Assembly: GCF_027744825.2 (NCBI RefSeq)
Contig: NC_071336.1
Location: 14,535,501 to 14,599,500 of the forward strand
Source: Synchiropus splendidus
Taxonomy: Eukaryota > Chordata > Actinopteri > Syngnathiformes > Callionymidae
DNA: 64,000 nucleotides
Direction: 5' to 3'
Shown: piece by piece, positions 1-12,400 of the stretch
Position numbering within the stretch: the first letter of the stretch is position 1
Layout of the letters: every line of letters starts with the position of its first letter
Notes under the pieces: generated by a model
Told to the model about the DNA's origin: nothing
The model's database searches: none
Seen by the model: the letters and a program-made list of their open reading frames with translations, nothing else
Position numbers and translations under genes: made by a program

Positions 1-440
1 GCTTGGGCAACGGCGGCTCCGCGCCTCTGGTGTCCGCAGGCGGTGCCGCCGCGCTCGGTGCGCTCGGTGGACTCGGCGCGCTGACCTCAGCCGGATTGAC
101 CCCCGGGTCTCCAGTCTTGTCGCAGACCTCGTCCAGCCCGGGACTGTGCAGCGAGTGCAAGCTGGTGGAAGTGCACGGCGTGAAAGTGGCCAGCTTCAGC
201 GTGGATGGCCAGGAGCTCATCTGCCTGCCGCAGGTGTTCGACCTCTTCCTCAAGCACCTGGTCGGGGGTCTGCACACCGTCTACACCAAGCTGAAGAGGT
301 TGGACATCACGCCGGTGGTCTGCACCGTGGAGCAGGTGCGCGTCCTGCGGGGGCTCGGCGCCATCCAGCCAGGGGTGAACCGCTGCAAGCTCATCTCCAG
401 GAAGGACTTCGAGGTCCTCTACCAGGACTGCACCAGCGCC
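1..440. promoter_or_regulatory. CpG-rich island over first coding exon
   Basis: From base 1 to about 440 the DNA is GC-rich with many CpG dinucleotides, and it changes abruptly to A/T-rich sequence after the splice donor. Developmental regulator genes commonly have CpG islands covering the 5' exon, so this probably belongs to the promoter-proximal island whose centre lies upstream of the window. No TATA box or start site is visible here. Confidence 0.5.
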
Positions 441-442
441 AG
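1..442 (+). CDS. dach2: dach2 first coding exon (5' truncated): DACHbox-N
   Basis: Reading starts at base 3; bases 1-2 finish a codon whose start is outside the window. The TTG at base 3 is an internal Leu, not a start. Residues 1-48 are a Gly/Ala/Leu/Ser-rich lead typical of DACH N-termini. Residues 49-144 are the dachshund domain, beginning with the CSEC cysteines, then the GVKVASF, LPQVFDLFLKHLVGGLH, YTKLKRLDI and VRVLRGLGAIQPGVNRC blocks, and ending in RKDFEVLYQDC. This fold is a helix-rich winged-helix-like DNA-contacting module shared with SKI and SNO. The donor is AG|GTCAGT at 442/443, leaving two bases of a split Ser codon. The exon is GC- and CpG-rich, unlike the intron after it. Confidence 0.95.
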
Positions 443-3400
443 GTCAGTGGCCAAGTATACACCAACTTCCAACACTTATTACAGCCATTTTCTCAAACTT
501 TTTAAGCCTTGTCAGGTGATTCCCAAGTTTCTGGGAAATCTAGGAAAGTCTTTTAAATATAAACTCGCTTGTTCTTTCAGTTTGATTGATTAATATAGAT
601 GTAATAACTTGTGTCGCTATTGTTTTTTTTAAAATTTATTTTTATTTGTGTAGCACATTCATGTTATGTTTCTTCACTTCATTTACTGAATACATACAAT
701 ACAAGAAACTCACTGTATGCATTTGCATTTACTTTTTTAAACTTTGATCTTATCAATACTTTTGATTTTATTTGCTTTTATCACGGACGTTAATAGTATT
801 ATTGCTGTGAGCACAACAGCCACATAAAACGTGACCTGCCAATATTGGTTCCCTTTTCCACAATGTAGATTAATTACAGTTTTATTTATTTTTATTTATT
901 TATTTATTTTTAACATAACACCTGCTACCATGTCATTAAGCGAATATTATCCACTTCCACTCTGTAATGCATTTATTTTATTTATATGCAAACATGTCAT
1001 GCAGCGTCTTTGACCTGGTTGCTGTTGGTGAGCAGTAATAAAGTCACCTGAATGGCTTCCTCTGGACAGAAGGGTGGTCAATTTATTCATCCATTTTGAA
1101 TGTAAAAAAAAAAGGCAATTAACAAGCCACATCCTTATGTCATGACATATTTCGTAAACATTAGCATTTCTTTTTCCAAATACAGTTTGTCACGCTTAAA
1201 TAGCGTTTACTGTAAAGTACGATTATGCGGCAAATTTCAGTTGGATTGAAGAAAACGTAACATTCCTTTTATGAACATGTGAATCGTGCATGTTGACTGC
1301 ATGTGTTGTGTATATAGAAGCGTGTCTCAGCGTCAAGTCAAATTCCGTCATCCTAAATGTTCTCCATCAACGGAGTACATTTTGGTTTCCTTATCAGAAA
1401 GTCCTAAACTGCCAGTGGTTTATTAAATGTCACTTTGCTGACATCCCTCCTCAACATGAATGTCTCCAGAGTTCCTTACCATCATGCCAATTTCCCAATC
1501 GCGCACTATTTCTGATGCCATTCTTGGGTCACATTTGTTCATCAGAAGTCAGTTCTTCAAAGAAGGTGGATAGCGGAAACTTTTCAAAGTTGTTTTGCGC
1601 TCCTCAGATGTGGCTGATAATTAACTTGTGTTTTGTTAGTGTGACTGCGGTGTGTTAAAAGTGACCACTTGCTCCTGAAGGTCCTCCAACAGTTCTGTAA
1701 AGTTTATTACTCTAAATCTGTGTCTATTTTTGACTCTTTCTCTCACGCTCACCTTCCTATCTTTGAGTCCTGTCACAGTCACACACCCACACACACACAC
1801 ACACACACAAGTAGTGTATTTTTGTCTTCAGCTAATTGTCTCTTCTTCTTTATCATCCCTTCGCTCATCTGTCTCTCCGTCTCAATCACCCTGTGTGTGT
1901 CTTCTCTGTCTCTTTCTCACACACACTCACACAGCGGTACTTGTCAGGGGTAATAATGAATCATGTGAATGCACATGGAACAACACGGCTGGAGAGCTAT
2001 TGTTGTCCAATGTGCTGCGAACACACACTCCCCTTCCTCAAATCATATTGGCATTCCTCTAATGCCTCGCTCGCTCTCTCCCGCCTCTTTAGAGCTCTCT
2101 CGCCCTATCTTGACATCATTCTCTGGGGAAAAAAAAGAAATCGTAAATGCTCGAAATAAAAGAGCAAACTCCCACTGGGCTTCTGCATACTTCAACTTCT
2201 CAGTCAGTGTGTGTTGACCGGCAGGCATCCAATATAAGTCAACGTGTGTGTCTTTTGTTTTTATGCGTTTCACTGATTCACTAGTTTGGTGAGTTCAAAT
2301 GAGACACTGACAACATAAACAGGTTGGATTTAACACTACGTGCAGTTACGCTCTAGACCACTGTTGAACACTCAGTGGACTGGAGAGACAATGAATGGAC
2401 ACCCAAAGGCTTAACTCTCCACCTGCATAACAACAGGACTTTCATTGACCATTGGTCAAGACAGGACCAAGTCAAAACCTGCACCAACGACCGTAACCGC
2501 ATTGCCAATCAAGTGGAAAAATGTTCTGTACATCGACTCGACGGTACATCTTTGAATGTCTCTCTTTGGACTCCATAGTATCCCGAGACTATAGTGGCTA
2601 CAACCAGTCGATAAAAAAGTCATGTTCAACCTTTGATGCAGATGCAGAGTGAAGGCTGGCTTGTGTCGTTTGACGCAGCAAGCAAGAAACTCATGGGAAG
2701 AAAAGCTCCTGGTCCTCATAGAAAGGTTTTATAATCCCCAGTATAGTGTAGTGTGTTAGGTTTTGTTTAACTGGGTTCTCCGACGCAGACTGCCGTCCAC
2801 TGCCAAAGCAGTGGCCTGAGCCATGTCTCATGAACCAAGTCTGGCTGTTGACTCCACAAAAACCCATATGATAGAACAACGTCCACCAGAATTCATTCAT
2901 TCAAAGCGTGAGTTACGGCGTGACCAGTGAGCAGTGTTGATATTCGTGCTCTGCTCTGACTGGTTCCCGCTCAATGAAATGTTTCGCTCATATTAACAAA
3001 GCTCCCACAACAAATATGATTTTCATCACAATGACTTTAAATTGTTACTCTTGGAATTGAAGAAGTGAGCGTCCTATTCTGCCTCGCTCGCCACCTTTTC
3101 GGTGTGTTTGTGTGTGAGCGATCGATATTGAGTGACAGGAGGGAGGGCTGCTGATGTCGGGAGTGTTATTCTAGGCTCTTCTTATCACGACAGGCTGTTA
3201 GAGCCCACACACACGCACACACAAATGCACACTTTTAATGATGGAGGTCATATTGTCTTCAACACAGGGGTAGCAACGTCATTCCGGCTTGTTGAACCAT
3301 TGCAGCTATACACACACTCTCACTGGCAGAATAATGTCAACACACACTCAGCATGAGCTCCTTTGATCAATTTGGTGTTTTTCGTTCTTTTACATGGAGC

Positions 3401-6400
3401 ATTAAGTTCTTTTAATGGAGCACAGTGGTTTGTAAAATACACACAGTTGTTTTGGATTCTCTCTAAGGTATGTCTCGGTCGGTGTGTGCATGTGTGTGTC
3501 TGGCGAGAACAAACAGAGCTATCAGTTGTCGCACCGGTTCGGGTTACAGTTTTGTGTGTAGTGTGCAGCACTGGTCATATTTGTCACAACGTGTCTGTTT
3601 TGTGCGTGTGAGTTCGCTTTGGTTCGAGTGTGTACATTGTACATTTGTGTGTGTCTGGTTTCAGCTCCTCTTTGTGCTGTTGGTTAATTGATAAAGGTTA
3701 AAGTGTTGGCTGGCAGGAGGGTGAGCTCAGCGTTAGCAGCTCAGACGGTGTTGAGCGTCACTAAATGGCAACAATTTATCAGTAGCATCACTAGGTTGAA
3801 ATTCTGATCAACATTGTACATTGGTTAAATTCCTTGTCAAGCTTCCTCCCACTACGCAAAAACAAAATACAGAAGTCACTCAGTGACTCCTCTGCAGGTG
3901 TGAGTTTGTGTTGGAGATGACCCGCCATACTTGCGGAATATGATCTCTTTTTACGTATGAAATATCACGTGATCAAACGTCTTCAAACAATGTGGAAATA
4001 TCGTACAAACAGACAACACATAATGCATCATGGCGGCGGACATCAGCATGATGGTATTCGTTGTCTTACTCTCTGAAAAATCCAGAAAGAAACATCACAA
4101 TGACTGAACTGAAGTTGTATTACTGAAGACATATGAAGAGACGGACCGCTTGAGGATGGTTAGGATTGGAGACAGATTTACTTTGTTTATATTGTCACCA
4201 ATTTAGAAAATGTCAAAACCTTCCACCCCCGCTTCAATGTTTCTCTGTTGCTTCTTATTTGTTTTTTTTTCCCCACTTTTTTTGGGGGGGGGGTATCCTC
4301 CGCCAGTTAGAAGAATCCTGGCGGAAATCCTGGCCTACGTACAGTATTCAAGTTCATCGTAAAGGAGGCATCACTTGAATGCTGACTATGTACAGTATTC
4401 AAAAAAATGATGGAATTCGTGGCACAATAACGTTGCACAAATCTGCAAGTTTTTTAAACAGTGAAACAAAAGTGTACCCCCTCCAGTGACCTAGTATAGA
4501 GGACAACATTACATACAAAAGACGCTATTGTGGGTTACTGTATGTTACAAAAGGATGATGCACGTCATCTTTTATTGGCACATGGTCACTTCAATGGTCA
4601 TTCATATTTTTAAATTTATTTAGTTTAATTACATTTAAGTAATGTATTTATTTTATGGGATCAGTTATGAAAAAATTGCCTCAACATATGTGTTTAAGTG
4701 TACCTGAAAACAAAGCTGATCTCAAAAACCATGTACGAGTTGGTACAGGTCAAAACTGTACCAACTCGGGAGTCTCCCCTCAGCAATGAAAGATCAGCGA
4801 GGACAGAATCTGAGGGGCTCATTACTTTTCTTTAACATTTATTCTGAAGAAGAGAACTGCTCAATAGTCATATCAGTTCAAAGTTTTCAGACTTATCTTC
4901 TAACTTTGATCAGGTCAAACAGCGTTATGACAAGGGCAATCTGAACGTAGCCATTCACCTGCATCTCATGGACATGAGGACAGGAGGATGGGGTTGCCAC
5001 AAATGTAAATGTAAGATGTCATGCAGTCATAACATGGCACAAAAGTGAGCGAATGTATGTGCTCACATGAATCAGACATTATGTCAATGCATTTTAAAGT
5101 TTAATGGGGCGACTGACCTTGTCCAAAATACTAATCATCGTGCAACACTTCAGCCCACTCAGATCAGAAGTGCCACTTTCCTGACTCACAAGCTATGTAT
5201 AAACTGGCCATGCAATGAACGGCACACATTTTTTAATATTTTTAAGAATAGCTGTACAATCATGTGATTTATCTGGTTTTCTTAACCATGAATTGAATTT
5301 TCTTGGGATTGGTAAGATAGTAGGCACCGAGGGAGCTTTTACACCGTCACGGTTTAAAGACCGCTGAGCTCAAAGATCCAAGGTGAGCACACGAATGAAT
5401 GCAAGCGCATAGCGGGCGGTGTGAAATTGCGACCAATGCAGCAAATGACGTGACCGGCGATTAAATGGTCGGCATTAGGGACGAACAACTTCACAAAAAA
5501 TACTTAAAGGCTGAGGTTTTCAGCCCCGTCAGCAACGTGTGACAGGCAGTTATTTTTTTTCCGATGACTTCTGATGGGGCCAGAATCCTAAGCGTAATAT
5601 CGTCTTTTGTCAAATAGTTTTTTTCCCTAATACCGATAAGGCAACTCATTTTATTTGCAGTTTCTGCCAGGCAAGCTATTCCCTGCATCTTACCCAAGTT
5701 ACCTAGGGCCGAATACTATGCGCTATGCCAGACTGAAGTTCAAAATACGAATCCACATCTACGGCAGACTCAAGTCCAGGGCCAAAGCTTGGTTCGCTTG
5801 TATCTCATCTTGGATTTCTGAGGACTTGAACCTGAACCCAGTCCATAGTGTGAAAAGCCCCCAAAATTTGCTGTTGTGCACAGTGGAAAAAGCACTTTAC
5901 AACAACCTCACTCCCGTCTTGTGTCCAGCATGAGAATGTATCAGTTTTTGGCTCTGATAATCACATCAGCACTTTTAGTCTCCCAATTACTGGTTAATAA
6001 AAACGAGTTTAAAGCAGAAGGTATTTGCCAATTCATCTTTCGGGAAAAAAAAATCACACCCATCAAGGTTATTATGGTTAACAATATCTGACACTGAATT
6101 TCAGCATAACGACTGACAATGTTTATGTAGCATTGTAGGGTGGTGGTTGTTTATGATAAGGTCAGACAGCAATTGCAATTTAATTCTACATCAACGCTAC
6201 CGATGTGCAAAACTGGTCATGAAATAAATTGCACAGATGAAATAAGAAGTTTAAACGTAGTCCCAGTGGTTCATTGTTCACTGCAGCAAACCTCAATAAA
6301 ATCTGAATCATAAAGACAAAGGATCAAAAATGTCTTTTATTTTCAAAGAAGTCGCAGATCTCACGGTGGAAATTGGTTCCCAGAGAGCAGAGGAAAGTTC

Positions 6401-9400
6401 AGATCTGTGTTTTGTGAGTGTTAGCTCACCCCTCACGCTTTTATTCAGAAGGAGGACTTCAAGTAAATATGCAGCATTATAGACATGAGTGAATCTGTTT
6501 ATCACCATTCAACTGTGGGCAGTCGCAGTGCTTTTTTGTTAGTAAATATCTTTCCGTCTTTAGTCCGTTTTTGCCCGGCCCAGGTAGTTTATGTATATTT
6601 AATTTTGATTAGTTTAGAGTTGATACATTTTTCAATCAGAATTGTTTTGGGAAGAATGTCTTTTTTCTGAATTCTAAACATTAAAACTTGTTCATGTCGA
6701 AGTCATTACCGAGCACTGGTGATACTAAACTGTATTTTTGGTATCGACAGGTCAGAAGAGTCACTTTAATTCATCTTTAAGTACCATAATATATTAAAAT
6801 CATTATTCTAATGTCCTCTTGAGCATGTGTATGTGTGTGTGTGCTGTAGCCCCTCACTGCGAGGAGGAGATGGTTTCATGCTTCACTTAGCAAACCCTCA
6901 GAGTTGCCAGGGCGAGAGACCTCCGCACAGAGCCGTGAAGATGTTCTCTCTCTCCCTTGTGCCTTCTGCATGAAAACAGATAGAGGATCCCACAGAGAAA
7001 CGGAGAGAGAGGTGAAGATCAAAGAGAGAAATATGACCCACTGTCACTGATGAAAATAAGCGATCCTCCCTTTGTGCATGTGTTTGTGAAGGAAAACCCT
7101 GTTTGTGGGGAGCCTCGCGCAAAAGAGCAGGTCTGTGTGCGGTCAGTCGTCACATGTAGTGGATTGTAGGTGAACTAAGTTAAAATAAGTGATGATAAGT
7201 TGATGTAAAGTAGGAAAAAAAATGTTATGGTACATTATTTACCCATGAAATGTTGAGAATACAGGAGGAGAATTGTCCATTTAGACGGGTGTGACTAAAG
7301 TTAAAAGAGAAGGGAGAAGGAGGTCATTGTGTGTGTCTCAGTATGTATGTGTGTGTGCACGTCCTGGAAGATAAGGTTTCACAAAGGCTTTCCAACTTCA
7401 GGCTCAATAGAAAAGAGAGACAATGACGGTGATGTAAAAGTGAGGGCGAGCTCAAGTTTTGATGTCAAGTCTTTGGGGTAAAACAGAAATATGGTTGGAA
7501 AGGAATCTGTTTTAATGAAACGGTGCTTTATCAAATGGCCATTTGTTGGTAAAGTCTGTGTAAATACATTGTAATCTTAATCTAATAGCACTTTACAGTG
7601 CTGTCAAGGAATTTGCCTGCCTTGTAAGCTCACCCAGGCCTGAGCGAGGGATCAGAGACATTCCTCTGTCAGAATAGACTGATTATATGTCACCTTGTTC
7701 TGGTTCGACTCTGTGGTCTCCTCACTGTTGAATGTGTCTTGTAAACCAAAGCAAGCCTGTGATCCAAAACACAGTGAACCAGCTGTGTTATATGTGAAGA
7801 AACAGCAGCTGTACTCCAAGTCTCCAGTGGTTGACACAGGTGCTAGCGCATGCCTCTCTCTCATCTCCGAGGTCATTAACATAGGCGAGGGCAGGAACAG
7901 CGCTTCTTTTGGAAGATATTTTGTTGGCTTTCTCTGGTCTCGTGATCTGTTGATTTGGTAAACCAATCTCAATGTATGGTGCCGAGGCCGCCCCTCTTCA
8001 CTCTTACTTCACTTCACTCTGATATTCAGTAACAGTATTTGCCACTTTCTGTTGACCTGTTTCATTCCAAGCATCATTTAAATGAACTCACTCACAAGGC
8101 TTTCACAAGTCTTCAAATGACTTTTGCGTACCATGTTGACACTGTCGTCAGCCTCCCGTGTTTCAATGTATTTCAAGTAAAACAGTTTCATTAGGTAGAT
8201 GATCGGGACCTCTCGTCTCTACTTGGAGGTGGATGTCACCCAGTATATCTAGCCCTTTATGTGGCTCTCCTCCCGGCAGTGCTGTAGAAGTCACAGTAAG
8301 TGACAGGTGTGGTCGTTTTGAGGCGCTTTATATACCAAGTGACACATCATGCCATACTGAGCGAAAGGAGAGCTTTCCCATGGCTGGAACGCTAGAGTCA
8401 CTTGAAGATAGTCACTATTTGATACCGTAGGAGTGATAATATGTTGCATTACAGTCATCTCACTTTTTAATTTGTCAAGTCTCAATGGGAAGAAAATGCA
8501 GAAACCAAAGCCAACTCACACAAGTGCATACAATCTCTGCATTGAACTAAGATGAGCTCATCTGAAGCCAACGGTGTGGTTCCCTCGACTGCGAATCAAA
8601 GTCATTTGACCATTGCATTTTCACCGTGTTTAAACATTTCAACAACTTTCTTGAAAATAACTGACATTGCGTCTTGAGTTTAGGTTGCAGCATGTGTCAC
8701 TCTTGCACCTTTACACATACATTCATCACGCACTCTTTTTCCTTTGGCATCTGGAGATTTCTCAGGTCGTCTCTTCATCTTCATCTTGTCCTGTTCTCCC
8801 AGTATGGACTGGGACACTTCCAAAGGTTGACCCAATCTCATTTACCAAAGTTTATTTGAAATATCTGCGGCTCTAGTTTGACTCTCAGATGAGCTTTTAG
8901 TCTTAATCGTGACAGAATCTCATCAAATCTGTGACATCGGATGTGTCTGTTTTGTACACATCAACTGTAACAAGGAAGCTACTGCATTTAATATACAAGT
9001 TACTCCAGAGCATTGCTCAGATGAATGCAGGAATGAGCGTCATAAAAGTACACGCATCGATTGCTCCTCTAATGGCCGCTCTTACGGACTCTCCAATCTC
9101 CGTGCTGGATATCATTCCATCAGACATCTTAATTTCCAATCTACTCCCTGTATTTTTTCATTCATTTTATATATGAAAGATGCTGCAAAATATGGCTGTG
9201 GACAAATTCCTGCTGATAGAAGATGAAGGGACCGGGAGGTAAGGGAGGGAGAGGAGGGTGTCGTCTTCAATGAGATTATTTGATGCTGTGAAGACACACA
9301 CACTTAAACACACAACATCTCTCTCTTAGGTGCACTTAGCAGATTGGTTTAGAAATCACATTAGGGAGTGTCACAACAGCTTTCCCTCTCGTTCACCAGG

Positions 9401-12400
9401 TAATCTCTCCATCCCCTCTTTTCCTCCTTTCACCTCCTCCCTCACTCCTCACATCGCATCCCGCTGTTCATCTTCCTCTGCCTCCCCTCTTTCAACGCTG
9501 CGACAACTCTGTGCAGGACAGTGCTTTGATTTATCCCCGGTGTTTGCTTCGTGTAAAACATTGCTTCATGAGACACCGTGAGGGTGTGTTGGTTGTGGGA
9601 AAAAAAACAAAAAAAACTTAATGGGACTCAGCACCTCTGAGTCAGAGCCAATGCTGGACTATGAAATTGTGCATCGGAAAGAGATTTCTGACTTCACTGG
9701 TGTTAAAATGAGAGGGCCATGAGGTTGGCCGAATGATCCGCCTCTTTATTGTGTGTCCTTTGTGCGTCCCTCCGATTAAGTGATGAGAGAAATAAAGTTT
9801 AAAACTTGTGAGACTGAAATATATAAATGTTCATGTGAAATAAATACATATTTTCACCATGTGTTACATTAAATTAAGCATTCTCCCTGCATCCATTCAT
9901 CACACTATAACTTTTGTCCTCATATTTCTTTGTGTTTTTGTCATTTGGAATTTTTTTTTGTAAAAATATAAGCGTGCAACAATGCACACAATTGCAGTTA
10001 AATGCATGAGTACTTCACATGAAAAAAGTTATTTCCTCTCACATTATTCCTCAACATTTTCTTGCTCTTCTCCTAGATCCTTTATTCCTTCCTCTGTAAC
10101 ATCCTTCTTTCCCCTCCAATCTTTTTGTCATTTCCCCTCCCTCTCCCCTTTTTTTTCCTCCCCTCGCTCCATCTTTCTTTTGCTTCCACCTGGTGTTATC
10201 TCTCTATTTATTGTGACAGCTTGTCAGAGATGTGTGTTAGGAGAGGGGAAGGGGAAAAAGGCGACTGACAGATTTACAGTTGAGGGCGAGCGCCATCCGC
10301 AAACTGCACTATCAAAGAGAGCGAGGAAGAGGAGCAGGTCAAAGGCGAAGGAGGAGATGAAAGAATGGAGAGGAGGAGCTGAGGGAGGGTAAAGAGAGGC
10401 CAGAGGGGGATGACAGGTGATGTTTGTGTGCTTTGGTTCAGACAACATGTTATTAATAAAAACAAGGATGAAATGTAATTATCATTTTTTTAAACGCGGC
10501 AGAGTGTGCGCGTCTTTTAAACTTAGACACTGTGTCATTACAAAAAATAATTACAGCCAAAATCAATTAAAAACATGACAAGAGCATACGTGCACTGTGC
10601 GTTTGGCGCACGGAAACGTCGCCAGACAGCATACTATTACCACGCTTCGAACGCGGGCATCACACGAGCATTAAGAACTTTGCATTGATACGTCTTTTAA
10701 ATTGTTCTTATGAAACTATTTGTGCCACATGTTGGCGAGTGTGCGCGCTCACAGCCCCCCAGCTCCTCCAAACTCCCTCCAAGACAGCGTGTTATTAATG
10801 AAAACCTATAATAATCCATTTAAAAACATGTCATCATGATTAGAATAATAACAGTGGTTAAACTGACTGAGACGTTTATGGAAGACGAAGTTCTCATCAT
10901 TCGACCAGCGTGGGAGTTTGTGTGCCGCACGCTTGTGCGAGCATGTGTGTGTGTGTCTGTGTGAAAGCAAATAAACTCGTCAGCTGCAGTCCATCCTCCC
11001 AAACTCATTTTGTGTCTTCTATTGTTTATGAACTGAAGCGCTCTGTGCCAGAAGAAAGTGAAAGAGAGAAACATTTGACAGATTTGTCAACAAAATTACT
11101 GTTTTATACCCAAGAAGTATTCTACCTCCTTGTCAAAGTTGCAGCAGGCCTGAGCGCCTGTGCTGAGGAGTTGTCATGGACGTGTTTTAAAACACTCATA
11201 ACAAACCACCCGGTTACTTCCATGAGCGAAAGTCATACTTGAGAGCCTCTGTGTCTCCTGGAGTCAACTGGTGTGGGTGTGTCCCTATTTGAAGCTCAGA
11301 TCACCTCAGCATTGCTAGTTCACACAAATATTGAGATACTTGATCACTAGTTTATGTTCACTGTATTGATACTTAATCAATAAATCCTTTTTTTGAGTTG
11401 CTTTAATGCTTCCGGCGACTTGTCTTTTGTGAGAGTTCAAGCTCGGGGTGGAAAGTCCAAAAAGGATAGCAATTACTGTCAGGGAATACAGTATAGTACA
11501 GCATTCTTTTTATCGTTGTCCTGTCAGATGTAACTTAAATCTTGGAATCCTCGTCCCAACTCTCCTAAAAATGTTATTTGTCTGATGATGATTGATTTGC
11601 CTGCGGTTTCTTCAACAGTTTCCCCCAACCACAGAACTCCTACTGTGGATTCATGAAAACATTATTTTCCGTCGCTATGATCTTGCCATTCAGCAGCAGC
11701 CTGGTGCATTTAAGTGTTTGCATGTTAACTTTTGTCTATGCCACAGTTGTGTGTGTCCGCCTGTGTGTGTTCGTCCAGCCTCCCGCTTTGATAGCTTGTC
11801 ATTGAAGCGATCCGGTCCACTGTAATTTTCTACTCAAAAGAGAACAAAACAACAATACGCGCTTCGCTGTCAAAGAAAAGTGTGTGCTCTAGCGGTTCAT
11901 GCTAGTCAGGGAAGCAACTTAGTTTGGGCTCAAATTAACTTTTCCGGCTTTATCATTCCTCATTCGTCTCCTTTTTCACTTCTTTTTATATTTGACGTAT
12001 TTGTGTCACAAATAAATCACTGCGGACGAATAAAAAAAAAACATCGAGGCAGCCATGGAGCGGCAAAGACGGATGGCTGATGTATGGTTTGTGTAGTACC
12101 ACATGCAACCCTGGATTTCCCTGAAACACCAAAGATTTCCTGTCTCAATAGATCCTGATTCATCGTAGCGCGAGCCAAGCGAGTGAATCACTGGAGATTT
12201 GGACAATAAGGGCAGGGAGCTTGCAGGGTACAGAATAAACTGATTAACTACATAACCTGCAGGATTATGATAAAGTTGGCCTAAATTAAAATTAAGCCGC
12301 AGCTAAAGCCAGTAAAGTCACACGCTGCCACTTGGCATAAAACCACAGTCAAACCAATAAAACCACAGAGTGTAACATGAAAGCAGAGCGGAATAAAGAG

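Noticed and set aside
3..5. TTG at base 3 as a start codon
   Set aside because: It is an internal Leu codon; vertebrate DACH proteins begin further upstream.
443..593. Coding extension past the exon 1 donor
   Set aside because: The frame stays open to 593, but homology stops exactly at the AG|GTCAGT donor and resumes at 39186.
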